Origin: a bacterium | Lineage (GTDB): Bacteria; Bacillota; Sulfobacillia; UBA995 | Direction: 5' to 3' | Length of the DNA: 64,000 bases | Assembly (NCBI GenBank): GCA_031082145.1 | Contig: JAVHLP010000007.1 | Span: forward strand, 1-64,000 | Shown: positions 1-8,586 of the stretch, in pieces | How the letters are laid out: the number at the start of each line of letters is the position of its first letter | How positions within the stretch are numbered: the stretch's first letter is position 1 | The notes under the pieces: generated by a model | Told to the model about the DNA's origin: nothing | The model's input: only the letters and a program-made list of their open reading frames with translations | Databases searched by the model: none | Position numbers and translations under genes: made by a program

Positions 1-37
1 GTTCGTCCTGAGCCAGGATCAAACTCTCCGTCAATTA
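1..37 (-). rRNA. rrs: 16S rRNA, 5' end (partial)
   Basis: The complement of the first bases contains the universal 16S start region (AGAGTTTGATCCTGGCTCAG, the 27F primer site) followed by GACGAAC. The gene runs off the left edge, so only about 37 nt are present. The exact mature 5' end is approximate. Small-subunit rRNA is normally the first gene of an rRNA operon, and a promoter lies about 140 nt upstream. Confidence 0.95.
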
Positions 38-153
38 CCTCGAACCCACCTCACGGTGGCTTCTTCTCTACATGAACCGACGGGTCCGATCCCTTGCCCG
101 CTCGTCTCTCGCTGTTCAGTTTTCAAGGACCAGAACCTTCCTCGCGGAAATTC

Positions 154-183
154 ATAATATCATGGCGGCCTGCGCATTGTCAA
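154..183 (-). promoter_or_regulatory. rRNA operon sigma-A promoter
   Basis: On the minus strand a perfect -35 TTGACA (178-183) and a -10 TATTAT (154-159) are separated by 18 nt and point at the 16S gene. The leader between this promoter and the 16S gene contains TTGAAAACTGAACA, a motif typical of Firmicute rRNA leaders and spacers. The upstream side of the promoter, where an UP element would sit, is interrupted by the insertion sequence that begins at 200. Confidence 0.75.
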
Positions 184-190
184 GGAAACA

Positions 191-199
191 AGAGTCGCC
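191..199. repeat. Target-site duplication, left copy
   Basis: AGAGTCGCC directly abuts the left terminal repeat of the IS. The identical 9-mer is found at 1770-1778 on the other side. Confidence 0.8.
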
Positions 200-1769
200 G
201 TGCGTGTCAAGTGCCGGTAGGCAACCCCCGTCGGAATCATGCTGGAGCTTGGATTCTGGAAATCTCCCTGAGTACCCATTTGACCCATGGTTTCGAAGCA
301 TGGGGACCCTGAAGAGCCGGCATCGACCTTCTGAGCCACTCGGCAGGGTCTTTCTGCAGGCGACGGATGTCCGGGGTCTTGATTGCCGGCCGGGGAAGGG
401 CAGCCGAGGCCTTTGGCCTTGCTGAGCGGTGCACCAGCTCGCCGTTGGCGCGGGCGGCGAGAAGGCGGCCCAGGTGGTCAGCCCCGGATCGGCTCCAGCG
501 GGCCCCGTGACGCTTCATCCGCCTCGCCAGGTGGTGGAAGACCTGCCCCTCCATAGCGCCCAGCACCTGAGCTTCGTCACTGTGGCGAATGCCCTCCCAG
601 TTGTTCCGGAGGTACCCCCGCAGTTCTCGCAGCCGGTCGCGTTGCTTGCCCCGGCTCATTCGCTCCCTGACCTGGAACACCCGGTCTACCAGTTGCCACT
701 CCCCCGACGCGATCGCTTCGCAGATCTCGCCATACATCTCGTGGTTTGAGCCGACTGCTTCCCTGAGAGCTCGGCGCAGGTGGTAGCGGTCAAGCCGGTA
801 GATTGCCCGAGGCAGATACGCCCTGCCTTGCTTGATCCAGCTGGCTCCGTCGCCACCCAGGGTGACTGGACAACTGTGGGCCAGGTCCCACTTGTGGCCC
901 ATCTCGGCGACTGCCTCCTGCCAGAAAGTATTGGCTCTCATGACCCCGGTGAGCACCTGCCGGTTCACCAAAGCACGCCGGTCGGTTCCCGCTTTGGCCT
1001 TCCCTTCGTAGGCGATGGCCAGCTTGATCCCAAGCCACCGCTGCTTGCTATCCCGACTCCGCACCACCAACTCATCGGCTTCAACCGCCAACCGAGCGGC
1101 CTGGCGCTGGCCGGGTGGCACCTCTCCCCGCTCGAACAGCCCCACTCGGCGTTCACCGGCCAGCCGAGCAGCGTTCTGCCCTGCCCGCTGGGTCGCGTGC
1201 CACACCGCCATGGGCGTGACCGCAAGCCTCCCCTGGGTCAGTTCCTCCAGTAACGCCGCCCCGCGGTGGTACGGCAGATCCACGGCTGTCCGTACCATCA
1301 GCTCTTCAGCCCCGGGCGACAGTCTTTGACCCTGTCCCAGTCCCAGCATCTCATCCAGCAGGAACTTGCCCTCACCGGTCCGGCAATCCCGGTAGTACCG
1401 ACGGTTGAGCCTAACCTCTCCTAAGGTTGTCATCAGGCTCCGCGACTTAAGGTGCACCATCCTCAGGTTCTTCGTATCCCGTTTGGAACAAAGCTCCTTG
1501 TCCACTTCAGCCAGTACTGCCTCTAACAGCCGGCACACGGCTTGTTGTCCCAGCCGTTGCGCTCCTTGCTCCATTTCCCTGAAGTCCTTGCAGCCCAATA
1601 GCCCGTAGACCCCTTCCAACAACAGCAGGACCACGTCTGCTACCTCGCGAACCACCATCTCGAGACCTCTCCTTCCTTGTGATGGGGGTGGCTGTCCTCT
1701 GTGGGACAACCTCGGAGAGGTCTCATTCGCTGCCATCCTCTTCCGTGCCTACTGCAATGTTACACGCTC
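200..1769 (-). mobile_element. Intact insertion sequence, ISLre2/UPF0236 type
   Basis: The element is bounded by 24-bp imperfect inverted repeats at 200-223 and 1746-1769. About 17 of 24 positions match, with shared blocks GCGTGT and GTAGGCA. It is flanked by a 9-bp direct repeat AGAGTCGCC at 191-199 and 1770-1778, the expected target-site duplication. It carries a single transposase gene that fills most of its 1570 bp. The preserved duplication and open reading frame suggest a fairly recent insertion. It landed between the rRNA promoter and the SLH gene, and its transposase is transcribed toward the rRNA operon. Confidence 0.85.
237..1736 (-). CDS. ISLre2-family transposase (UPF0236)
   Basis: A 499-residue protein of the UPF0236/ISLre2 transposase family, which mobilises this kind of single-gene IS. 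Family traits visible here are a MVREVADVVLLLLEGVYGLL-like N-terminus, a TTLGEVRLNRRYYRD block near residues 100-115, a central LAVEADELVV block that should hold a catalytic acidic residue, and a VTLGGDGASWIK block around residue 300. The length is close to the family norm. The gene is uninterrupted and lies wholly between the terminal repeats of the element. Family assignment is from recognised sequence pattern; activity is inferred from intactness. Confidence 0.85.
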   Translation of the reverse strand: MAANETSPRLSHRGQPPPSQGRRGLEMVVREVADVVLLLLEGVYGLLGCKDFREMEQGAQRLGQQAVCRLLEAVLAEVDKELCSKRDTKNLRMVHLKSRSLMTTLGEVRLNRRYYRDCRTGEGKFLLDEMLGLGQGQRLSPGAEELMVRTAVDLPYHRGAALLEELTQGRLAVTPMAVWHATQRAGQNAARLAGERRVGLFERGEVPPGQRQAARLAVEADELVVRSRDSKQRWLGIKLAIAYEGKAKAGTDRRALVNRQVLTGVMRANTFWQEAVAEMGHKWDLAHSCPVTLGGDGASWIKQGRAYLPRAIYRLDRYHLRRALREAVGSNHEMYGEICEAIASGEWQLVDRVFQVRERMSRGKQRDRLRELRGYLRNNWEGIRHSDEAQVLGAMEGQVFHHLARRMKRHGARWSRSGADHLGRLLAARANGELVHRSARPKASAALPRPAIKTPDIRRLQKDPAEWLRRSMPALQGPHASKPWVKWVLREISRIQAPA

Positions 1770-1778
1770 AGAGTCGCC
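1770..1778. repeat. Target-site duplication, right copy
   Basis: Second copy of AGAGTCGCC, abutting the right terminal repeat of the IS. Confidence 0.8.
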
Positions 1779-1923
1779 CCGGGCCGCGGCGGCCGGTGCC
1801 CCCGGGGTCGATCAACGGGGATCAAGTCGTACGGCGGGAAGGAAAAATCTTCTTTCGGAAAGAACTATTTGAGGATACTCTCAGGGGGACGGTCCCACAG
1901 ATCACAAGTTGGGGGGAGAACAG

Positions 1924-2565
1924 ATGAGGACCAGGTATCTTCTGTGCCTGACGCTGGTTGTGATGCTGGCCATGAGCGGCGTGGCCGGCGCGACGACGGT
2001 GACCAGGTCGGTCTACGAGGAGAAGCTGTTGACGGCCTTCACCGACATCGACCCGAATCACTGGGCGTTTCAGGACGTCGCCTTCGGCTACAATGCCGGG
2101 TGGTTCCGGGGGTACCCCGACCGCACTTTCCGCATGGACGGCCACATCACCGGTGAGGAGTATCTGGCCGTGATCCTGCGCTTCCTGGGCCTGGCCGAGC
2201 ACGGTCAGCTGCCGGCCGGCTTCACGGCCAGCCCCTGGGCCGCCGCCGTCGTCGCCAGGGCGGCCGCGCTGGGCCTGGTATCCCCGTTTGACGCCACCCG
2301 GAAGATAACCCGGGAGCATGCGGCCGACATCCTTGCCCGGGCCCTGAACCTAGCTGCCTTGTCCGCCTCCGAGGCTGACCAGATCCTCGGCCGCTTCACC
2401 GACAGCGCGGAGATCTCCGCCGCCTATCGGGGGCGGGTGGCGGCACTGGTCAAGCTGGGCATCTTCGGCGGTTTCCCCGGCGGTCTGTTCAAGCCCAAGG
2501 ATTTCCTGACGCGGGCCCAGACCTGCTCCATCCTGAGGCGGTCGCTGGCCATCGTCCGGCGCTGA
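1924..2565 (+). CDS. S-layer homology (SLH) domain protein
   Basis: A secreted protein of 213 residues. The start at ATG 1924 is preceded by a strong GGGGGGAG ribosome site. Residues 1-23 form a signal peptide ending in VAGA. The rest is SLH-like: a clear repeat at about 36-85 (FTDIDPNHWAF, then GYPDRTF), a weaker middle repeat at about 95-140, and a third at about 155-205 (FKPKDFLTRAQ). SLH triads anchor proteins to pyruvylated secondary cell-wall polymer. There is no other domain, so it may be an anchor or small wall protein. It precedes polysaccharide genes, which fits a surface role. Function beyond wall binding is inference. Confidence 0.8.
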   Translation: MRTRYLLCLTLVVMLAMSGVAGATTVTRSVYEEKLLTAFTDIDPNHWAFQDVAFGYNAGWFRGYPDRTFRMDGHITGEEYLAVILRFLGLAEHGQLPAGFTASPWAAAVVARAAALGLVSPFDATRKITREHAADILARALNLAALSASEADQILGRFTDSAEISAAYRGRVAALVKLGIFGGFPGGLFKPKDFLTRAQTCSILRRSLAIVRR

Positions 2566-2618
2566 GCCGGGAGGCGTGAGGAAACTGCATTGCGGTAGAG
2601 GACGGGCTTTCCGCGGGA

Positions 2619-5039
2619 ATGAAACGAGTGCGGGCTGAAGAGTCGATCGCATCGCCGGGAAAGGTCAAGGTGGTTGAGCGCGGCAGGATTATCCTGCGCC
2701 TACTCGTGGTCGCCATCCTTGTCCTTTCCCCTTTGTGGTGGGGTCTGTTCTTCCCCTTGGCCCGGCTCACCGCCCAGGCCGCCATCTGGCTCCTGGCCTC
2801 TGCTTGGCTAGCCGTGAGCTCATGCCAGCCCGTCACCCGGCCTGCCGGCGGCTGGTCAACCATCCTGGTGGCCACCCTGACGGCTTTCGCCTGTTCGTAC
2901 GCATTGGCCCTTCCCGGAGCCGTCCTGCCTGGGCAAGCCCTGGCCAGGTTTCTAGAAAGCTTGTCCTACCTGGCCTTTGTCTTTCTCGTCCTGGAGACGG
3001 CGGGTGGCCAGAGCGGCCGCGAGATCTACCTCGGGGCCATCGTCCTGGCCGCCCTGGTGGCGACGGCAGTGGGAGCGCTGTCCCTGTGCGGGGTGATTGA
3101 GGTCACCGACGCGGCCATGGGCGCCCGCCTGGCCGCGACCTTCCAGTACCCCAACACCTTGGCCGCCCTCTTGCTCGTCGCCCTGATGGCCGGCTGGGCC
3201 CTCTTGACCCGGTCCCCATCCCTGATCTTCCGGCTGGCCGGTATCGTCCTGGCTAACCTCCTCTTCCTGGCCTTTGTGCTGACCTACTCGCGAGCCGCCT
3301 ACCTCGCGCTGGGCCCTGCCGTCGCGGTGACCTGGGCTTTTCAGCCCCGGGGGCTGAAGGCTAGGGCCCTCGCCCTGGGAGCCGCTTTCGCCTTCCCTCC
3401 CTTGTTGGCCATCCGGGGCATCAGCGCCAACCTGGCCATTGCCAACCTGGTGAGCGCCGGGCGATGGCTCGGCTTGTCCCTCGCTCTCTCGGTGGCGTCG
3501 GTCCTGGCGCTGGCGGTGGCCACTGCGGCGTTTCAGGGGGCGGCACGCCGGCTGGGTCCCGCCCGGATGGCTCTGGCCGGGGGCCTGGCACTGCTGATCC
3601 TGTCCGCCGGGACCGTGGGCGTTCTCAGAGCCCTGCCGGCCCTGGGCGAGAATCTGGCTCTCACCGCCGGGCGGCTGAGCCCGGCACCCTTGCTCCACCG
3701 GCTGGACGAGACCACCCTGGAGACAAGCAGTGCCGCGCAACGCTTCCAGTACTTCGCCGACGCCGCCCGGATGATCGCGCGGCGTCCGTTGCGGGGATGG
3801 GGCGGCGGTGGCTGGGCCGCTCTCTACGGTACAGACCAACCTTATCTGTACGTAGCCAGCGAGGTACACAACCACTTCCTTCAGGTGGGGGTCGAGGCGG
3901 GCGTGCCCGGGCTGCTGGCTTTCACCGGTTTGTGGGCATTCTTCTTCGCCGCCCTGGCAGCGGGCTATCGACGGTCCGATTCCCGGGATCGCTCCCTCAT
4001 CGCCGGCCTGGCCGGCGCCGGGACGGGCTTCATGCTGCACTCCGCACTGGACTTCAACCTCTCCTTCATGGCGATGTTCCTGGTGGCCTGCACCCTTTGG
4101 GGGATTGGGGTCACCTGGGCCGGCGGGGGCGACTTCCCCGGGGCTGCCGGGCGGGCACTAGACCGCCTATCCGGCCGTGTGGCCCGGTGGCGAGCCCTCC
4201 GCCTGCCCGCGGGCATGCTCCTCTTGCTGGTGACCGCAGTCCTGCTGGCCGGTCACCTCCAGTTGAACTCGGCCGAACGAGCCTGGGCAAGGGGCGAGTT
4301 CAAACCAGCCGAGGCGCGCTTCCGCCTGGCCTGCCGGCTGGATCCGCTGAACGCCGATGCCGCCAGTAGCCAGCTCTTCTTCTACAGCACCCTCTACAAC
4401 CACGAACCGGGGGAGGAACTGGCCCTAAAGACGCTGGCTGCCGCCTCACGGCTCCGGCGGCTGGATCCCTTTGGCCCCGTGCACAACGGGCAGGTCACAC
4501 AGGTCTACCTGGACCTGGAGCGCTGGGAAGACGCGGTCGTCCAGGCCCGGCACACCGTCCGCACTCAACCATACAAAGGAGATCACTACGAGCGGCTCGC
4601 CAAGGCACTCGCTATGCTGCTGGTGAGATCGCTCGCCGAGGGCGATCTGGCCCAGGCCCGCAGCCTAGCCGGGGAGTTGGCCGGGATTCCCGAAGTCGTG
4701 CTGGAGCTCCGGGCCGGCGCGATGCCGATGGCAGCTCTGACGGGGAATGCTCACCGGCAACTCGATCTCACGCCACGTCTGGCTCTCGAGGCGGCCAAGG
4801 GCCGGTACTTCAGGCGGGACTGGGCCGGAGCGGAGGCGATGCTCGAACTGGCCTACAGCAGCCTGGCCCTGACGGTCGAGGCCGACCGCTGGTTCTACCT
4901 GCTCTACGAAGCCATGCTGGAGGCCGGGGTGCCGGGAGCGGATTCGAAACTGGAACCCGTACGGGGTATGCCATGGTCCCGCTTTATCCACTTGCAGCCC
5001 GAGTATCTCCTGGTCCGATCACTGCCTCTTGTCGAGTAG
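2619..5039 (+). CDS. O-antigen ligase/polymerase-like membrane protein with C-terminal repeats
   Basis: An 806-residue polytopic protein. Residues 20-560 are strongly hydrophobic, with roughly a dozen membrane segments. The loop containing VHNHFLQVGVEAGVPGLLAF (about 420-440) is the hallmark of the Wzy_C/O-antigen ligase family, and FVLTYSRAAYLAL near 215 is the family's other conserved stretch. These enzymes polymerise or transfer lipid-linked glycans on the outer face of the membrane. From about 570 onward the protein is soluble and alpha-helical, resembling tetratricopeptide repeats (for example RFRLACRLDPLNADAASSQL), and could recruit partners. The start ATG 2619 has only a weak ribosome site; a GTG near 2672 is possible. 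Neighbouring Wzz and kinase genes support an exopolysaccharide role. Confidence 0.75.
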   Translation: MKRVRAEESIASPGKVKVVERGRIILRLLVVAILVLSPLWWGLFFPLARLTAQAAIWLLASAWLAVSSCQPVTRPAGGWSTILVATLTAFACSYALALPGAVLPGQALARFLESLSYLAFVFLVLETAGGQSGREIYLGAIVLAALVATAVGALSLCGVIEVTDAAMGARLAATFQYPNTLAALLLVALMAGWALLTRSPSLIFRLAGIVLANLLFLAFVLTYSRAAYLALGPAVAVTWAFQPRGLKARALALGAAFAFPPLLAIRGISANLAIANLVSAGRWLGLSLALSVASVLALAVATAAFQGAARRLGPARMALAGGLALLILSAGTVGVLRALPALGENLALTAGRLSPAPLLHRLDETTLETSSAAQRFQYFADAARMIARRPLRGWGGGGWAALYGTDQPYLYVASEVHNHFLQVGVEAGVPGLLAFTGLWAFFFAALAAGYRRSDSRDRSLIAGLAGAGTGFMLHSALDFNLSFMAMFLVACTLWGIGVTWAGGGDFPGAAGRALDRLSGRVARWRALRLPAGMLLLLVTAVLLAGHLQLNSAERAWARGEFKPAEARFRLACRLDPLNADAASSQLFFYSTLYNHEPGEELALKTLAAASRLRRLDPFGPVHNGQVTQVYLDLERWEDAVVQARHTVRTQPYKGDHYERLAKALAMLLVRSLAEGDLAQARSLAGELAGIPEVVLELRAGAMPMAALTGNAHRQLDLTPRLALEAAKGRYFRRDWAGAEAMLELAYSSLALTVEADRWFYLLYEAMLEAGVPGADSKLEPVRGMPWSRFIHLQPEYLLVRSLPLVE

Positions 5040-5123
5040 GGGCAGGCGCTTCCGGCCAGAGACAGGAGATCGGCGAGTGGTGTCAAACTAGTGGACTGTC
5101 GTCACTACCGAGGAGGCGCGACG

Positions 5124-5900
5124 GTGGAAGAGAGTTACGAGATCGACCTTCGAGAGTACCTGGGAGTCGTCAGGCGCCGGCTGTGGATCCTGGTGGCGGT
5201 CATCCTGGCGGCCCTGATCTCCAGCGGCGTTCTCAGTTACCTGGTGCTGCCCCGCGTCTACGCCGCGTCCACCACCCTTATGGTACTCAAGCGGGAGACC
5301 CCGATCGTTGACTACTCAACCGTCCTCCTCCATCGGCAGTTGGTCAAGACCTACGGCGAGATAGCGAAGAGCCGAACGGTGGCCGCCGAGGTCGTCCGGG
5401 AGTTGGGGCTACCGCTCACGGTCGCCGAGTTCGAGAAGAAGATCCGGGTCACACTGGTCCGAGACACCGAACTGCTGGAGATCGCGGTCGAGGACCGGGA
5501 CCCTGCCCTGGCCGCCATGATGGCCAATACCCTGGCCACCGTCTTCATCAACCATGTTGTCAGCCTGATGCAGGTGGAGAACGTGGTCACCATCGATCAG
5601 GCCGTCGAGCCCACGCGTCCGGTGAGGCCCCGCCCGGTGCTCAACATGGCCATCGCCGGCGTCCTCGGCGCGATGACCGGCCTGGGGCTGGTGTTCTTCA
5701 TCGAGTACCTCGACAATACCCTGAAGACGGCGGAAGACGTCCAGCGCTACCTATCGCTCCCACTCCTGGGAGCCATCCCCTTCATCGATGTCCGAACCGA
5801 GGGCAAGAGTCCGGACTCCGCCCTCAGTATGCAGTTCCCGGCCAGTCCACCCGGAAGGCGGAGTGATCAGAGCCATGCCCAAGCCCCAGGTAGCGGGTGA
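5124..5900 (+). CDS. Wzz/YveK-type polysaccharide chain-length protein
   Basis: A 258-residue membrane protein of the Wzz/CapA/YveK family that controls polysaccharide chain length and activates the partner BY-kinase. The GTG start at 5124 lies 7 nt after AGGAGG. Membrane segment 1 is at about residues 20-45, the extracytoplasmic domain follows, and membrane segment 2 is at about 180-200 (GVLGAMTGLGLVFFIEYLD). The proline-rich turn PTRPVRPRPVLN just before segment 2 is typical. Its 3' end overlaps the kinase gene. In Firmicutes this protein supplies the membrane anchor and activation domain for a separate kinase, as here. Confidence 0.85.
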   Translation: MEESYEIDLREYLGVVRRRLWILVAVILAALISSGVLSYLVLPRVYAASTTLMVLKRETPIVDYSTVLLHRQLVKTYGEIAKSRTVAAEVVRELGLPLTVAEFEKKIRVTLVRDTELLEIAVEDRDPALAAMMANTLATVFINHVVSLMQVENVVTIDQAVEPTRPVRPRPVLNMAIAGVLGAMTGLGLVFFIEYLDNTLKTAEDVQRYLSLPLLGAIPFIDVRTEGKSPDSALSMQFPASPPGRRSDQSHAQAPGSG

Positions 5901-6612
5901 GATTCTCATCCCCAATCTGAACCCCCGCTCGCCGGCGGTGGAGTCCTACCGCATCCTGCGCACCAATCTCACCTTCCTGGGGGTGGAGAAACCCCTGCGC
6001 TCCATCCTGGTCACCAGCGCCGTCCCCGAGGAAGGCAAGACGGTGACCTCCGCCAATCTCGCCATCTGCCTGGCCGAGGCCGGCAACCGGATAGTTCTGG
6101 TCGATGCCGACCTGCGCAAGTCCAGGCTGCACCGGGTGTTTGACGTTGACAACCAGGTGGGATTGACCACCGCCCTGAGCGGAGGGGTCGGTCTGGACGT
6201 CGCCCTCAAGGAAGTCAACGTGCCCAACTTGCGAGTGCTGCCGGCCGGCCCCAAACCGCCCAATCCGGCCGAGATGCTGGGCTCGCCCCGGATGGCCGCC
6301 CTGTTGGCCGAGTTGAGAGAACAGGCCCAGATGGTGGTCATCGACAGCCCTCCGGTGATCGCGGTGACCGACGCGGTCGTCCTGTCGGCGGTGGTGGATG
6401 GGGTGGTCCTGGTCTGCCGGGCCCACGAGACCACCTACCAACAGGCTCAGCGTGCGAAGGCCATGCTGGAGCAAGTGAAAGCCCGTGTTCTGGGCGTGGT
6501 ACTTGACCAGATGTCCCTGAACGGGCTCGACAGCTACTACTACCAGTACTACTACTATGGCGAAGGCGACGAGAGCACCCGCAGGCGGCGACGCAAGTTC
6601 GGCGGGCATTGA
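5875..6612 (+). CDS. CpsD/YwqD-type tyrosine-protein kinase (BY-kinase)
   Basis: A 245-residue cytoplasmic BY-kinase. It shows a Walker A motif SAVPEEGKT, a Walker A' motif VLVDADLRK and a Walker B motif VVIDSPPV. The C-terminal tyrosine cluster YYYQYYYYGEG is the autophosphorylation tail that tunes polysaccharide export. ATG 5875 is chosen; GTG 5863, 4 nt after GGAAGG, is an alternative start. It overlaps the upstream Wzz gene and its stop overlaps the phosphatase start, so the three are translationally coupled. The N-terminal SPAVESYRILRTNL stretch is characteristic of the family. Confidence 0.9.
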   Translation: MPKPQVAGEILIPNLNPRSPAVESYRILRTNLTFLGVEKPLRSILVTSAVPEEGKTVTSANLAICLAEAGNRIVLVDADLRKSRLHRVFDVDNQVGLTTALSGGVGLDVALKEVNVPNLRVLPAGPKPPNPAEMLGSPRMAALLAELREQAQMVVIDSPPVIAVTDAVVLSAVVDGVVLVCRAHETTYQQAQRAKAMLEQVKARVLGVVLDQMSLNGLDSYYYQYYYYGEGDESTRRRRRKFGGH

Positions 6613-7346
6613 TCGATCTCCATGCCCATCTCCTGCCGGGTGTGGATGACGGGCCGCACGACCTCGCCAAGGCGATCGCCCTGTGCCGCCAGGCTTCTGA
6701 GGACGGCATAACCAGGGCTTGCGCCTGTCCCCACGCCTTCAACCCTCGATACCACTGCCGCGCCGCCGATGCCCTGGCAGCTCTCACCCGGTTGCAGGAT
6801 GCCTTGCGCGACGAGGGCATTCCACTGGAAGTGGCCCAAGGGATGGAGTGCCTACTCGTCCCTGACCTGGCCGGCCGGGTCGAGAGAGGTGAAGTCCTCA
6901 CTCTGGCAGGTTCCCGCTACCTGGCCGTGGAGTTGCCGTTCGAGTCAATACCCATCTTCAGCCGTGATGTGCTCTTTCAGGTGTCGCTGGCCGGACTGGT
7001 GCCGGTACTCGTGCATCCGGAACGCAACCGGGAGATCGCCGGGCGGCCCGCCCGGCTGCAGCCACTGGTGGAGCAAGGTGTCCCCACGGTAGTCGGCGCC
7101 GGTAGCCTGACCGGCGCCTTCGGACGGAGGGCCAGGGACGCAGCCGTTGAGCTACTGCGACGGGGCTTGGCCCACGGCGTCGCCACCGATGCCCACGATG
7201 TGCTGGCACGGCCGGCGCTGCTCCGCCCGGCCATGGCGGCCGCCGCCGACATCCTGGGCGAGGAGCGGTTCCAGGCCCTCATGGGCGGTCTAGCCCCTGC
7301 GGTCTGGGAGGATCGGCCGTTCCATCTGCCCGAGCCTACGATCTAG
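6609..7346 (+). CDS. PHP-type tyrosine-protein phosphatase, CpsB/YwqE
   Basis: A 245-residue manganese-dependent phosphatase that removes phosphate from the tyrosine tail of the kinase encoded just upstream. The N-terminal motif IDLHAHLLPGVDDGP holds the first metal ligands. CPHAFNPRYH, LVHPERN and ATDAHD carry further histidine and aspartate ligands of the PHP fold. The start is a TTG overlapping the kinase stop (TTGA). It ends the exopolysaccharide cluster; no glycosyltransferase or flippase follows. Confidence 0.88.
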   Translation: MIDLHAHLLPGVDDGPHDLAKAIALCRQASEDGITRACACPHAFNPRYHCRAADALAALTRLQDALRDEGIPLEVAQGMECLLVPDLAGRVERGEVLTLAGSRYLAVELPFESIPIFSRDVLFQVSLAGLVPVLVHPERNREIAGRPARLQPLVEQGVPTVVGAGSLTGAFGRRARDAAVELLRRGLAHGVATDAHDVLARPALLRPAMAAAADILGEERFQALMGGLAPAVWEDRPFHLPEPTI

Positions 7347-7493
7347 CATTCCAGGGGATGACGCCGGGCGGAGCGGCCGTGGCGTCCGCCCCAGAGCCTA
7401 GGCTTCTGCCGGTCACAACGTGCCTCCCCACGCCGCCATGGCGGACGCAATTCGGGTTACTGGCGTTACCCGCACTACCAGCGCGACGCCGGC

Positions 7494-7628
7494 ATGGGGG
7501 GGAGTAGGCTGAAACGGACCGCTGAGACATCCGAGCTGGCGAGAGTGGTGGGGTTTCTGCTCTCGGATGACGCTTCTTTCATAACCGGGACCAACCTGTT
7601 TGCCGACGGCGGGTTTGCGGCGCTGTGA
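7494..7628 (+). pseudogene. C-terminal remnant of a short-chain dehydrogenase (SDR)
   Basis: In frame with the stop at 7626 the DNA encodes [19 protein letters not shown] followed by [12 protein letters not shown], the canonical C-terminal tail of classical SDR oxidoreductases. No catalytic YxxxK or Rossmann region precedes it, so only about 40 residues survive. It ends just before the ribosome site of the Nudix gene, suggesting an old SDR-Nudix neighbourhood truncated from the left. The left boundary is approximate. Confidence 0.7.
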
Positions 7629-7643
7629 GAAGGGGTGACGAGC

Positions 7644-8117
7644 ATGGAAGTGAGACGCTCGGCGCGTGCAGTCATGCTCAACCGAAGAGGACAGATCTTG
7701 TTGTTCAAATTCGTCTTTGAACGGAGTCACGGACAGAAGGTGCTCTGGATTACTCCTGGCGGGGGACTGAAGGCGGGCGAGGATTATGCAGGTGCCCTGA
7801 TGCGGGAAGTCCGTGAAGAAACCGGGATTGCGTTGAAGACCGTGGGCCCATGGATTTGGACACGGGACATCCCCATTGAGGGGGTTGACCCAAGGTTCAT
7901 CAGTTATGAGCGGTATTTCTTGGTGAAGCCAGGGGATATGGAAGTCAGTATTCAAGACTTTACGGCCACCGAGAGGAACATGTTCAGGGATTACAGGTGG
8001 TGGGACATTGGCGAGATCCTTGCATCCGACGAGGAGTTTGCACCGCCCAACATAGCCGAACTGGTGCGCGACCTGTTGCGCGGTAACGTACCGGCGACTC
8101 CGATGGACATTGACTGA
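7644..8117 (+). CDS. Nudix hydrolase
   Basis: A 157-residue Nudix-fold enzyme that hydrolyses a nucleoside-diphosphate-linked substrate; the specificity is not readable. The Nudix box is at about residues 43-66: GGGLKAGEDYAGALMREV, then REETG, matching Gx5Ex7REUxEExGU. ATG 7644 is chosen because GAAGGGG lies about 9 nt upstream; GTG 7635 would be too close. Its stop overlaps the next ATG (TGATG). Both flanking genes are broken, yet this one is intact, and its base composition is less GC-rich than the neighbourhood. Confidence 0.85.
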   Translation: MEVRRSARAVMLNRRGQILLFKFVFERSHGQKVLWITPGGGLKAGEDYAGALMREVREETGIALKTVGPWIWTRDIPIEGVDPRFISYERYFLVKPGDMEVSIQDFTATERNMFRDYRWWDIGEILASDEEFAPPNIAELVRDLLRGNVPATPMDID

Positions 8118-8293
8118 TGCCCGGGGGGGGCAGGGTGCGGTACGAGGGGTTGGTCCTTGACATTGATGATACCCTGCTGCGGATGGGGTCCGAGGCAGTT
8201 CGCCCAGACGAGTTGAAGGCCATCCAGCGCCTGATAGCACAGGGCGTTGTGTTGGTGCTGGCCACCGGCCGCACCCGCTTCATGGCTCAGTGA
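8117..8293 (+). pseudogene. N-terminal fragment of a Cof-type HAD hydrolase
   Basis: A 58-residue fragment starts at ATG 8117, overlapping the Nudix stop. It contains the HAD motif I LVLDIDDTLL and the LVLATGRTRF block typical of Cof/YidA-type sugar-phosphate phosphatases. It then ends abruptly at a stop, whereas the family has about 260 residues. The remaining domain is missing, probably replaced by the sequence beginning near 8291. Confidence 0.75.
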
Positions 8294-8586
8294 CTCTTGC
8301 CCAACTTCGGCACTTGCAGAACTACGGCCCGCGTAAGCAGGAGATATGCGGTGGTGTAGTGGCAACTATACAGCCTTCATGACCTCTTGCCAATAGTGAC
8401 GGTGAGTTCGGGTCCAGGGACGGCCGGGTCCTGCAACGTACGGAAACCACGAGGCAACAGGCTCAGCTCTTCAAGGCACTTCGGGTTCCCGAGCCCCCTC
8501 GCTTTCTCGCCCTGGCTCCGGCACCGCTGGACCGCAACCCCGCCTAGTACTACACCTCTTTCACCTGACCGGTTGCATACATGTGC
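8294..8586. other. Non-coding stretch, probable degenerate insertion-sequence end
   Basis: No credible coding frame is seen on either strand. The sequence starts exactly where the HAD gene is broken and ends where the IS1634-like fragment ends. It is therefore likely to be leftover transposon DNA, or a structured element within it. No matching terminal repeat was found on the right side of the fragment. Confidence 0.35.

Noticed and set aside
2952..4040. Long minus-strand open frame (362 codons) opposite the O-antigen ligase-like gene
   Set aside because: Glutamine- and glycine-rich, low-complexity composition typical of antisense frames in GC-rich DNA; no family features, and it lies opposite a clear membrane protein.
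8294..8586. Confident call of a group II intron
   Set aside because: Some stretches recall intron domain I, but no domain V or reverse transcriptase is present, so the identification cannot be supported.
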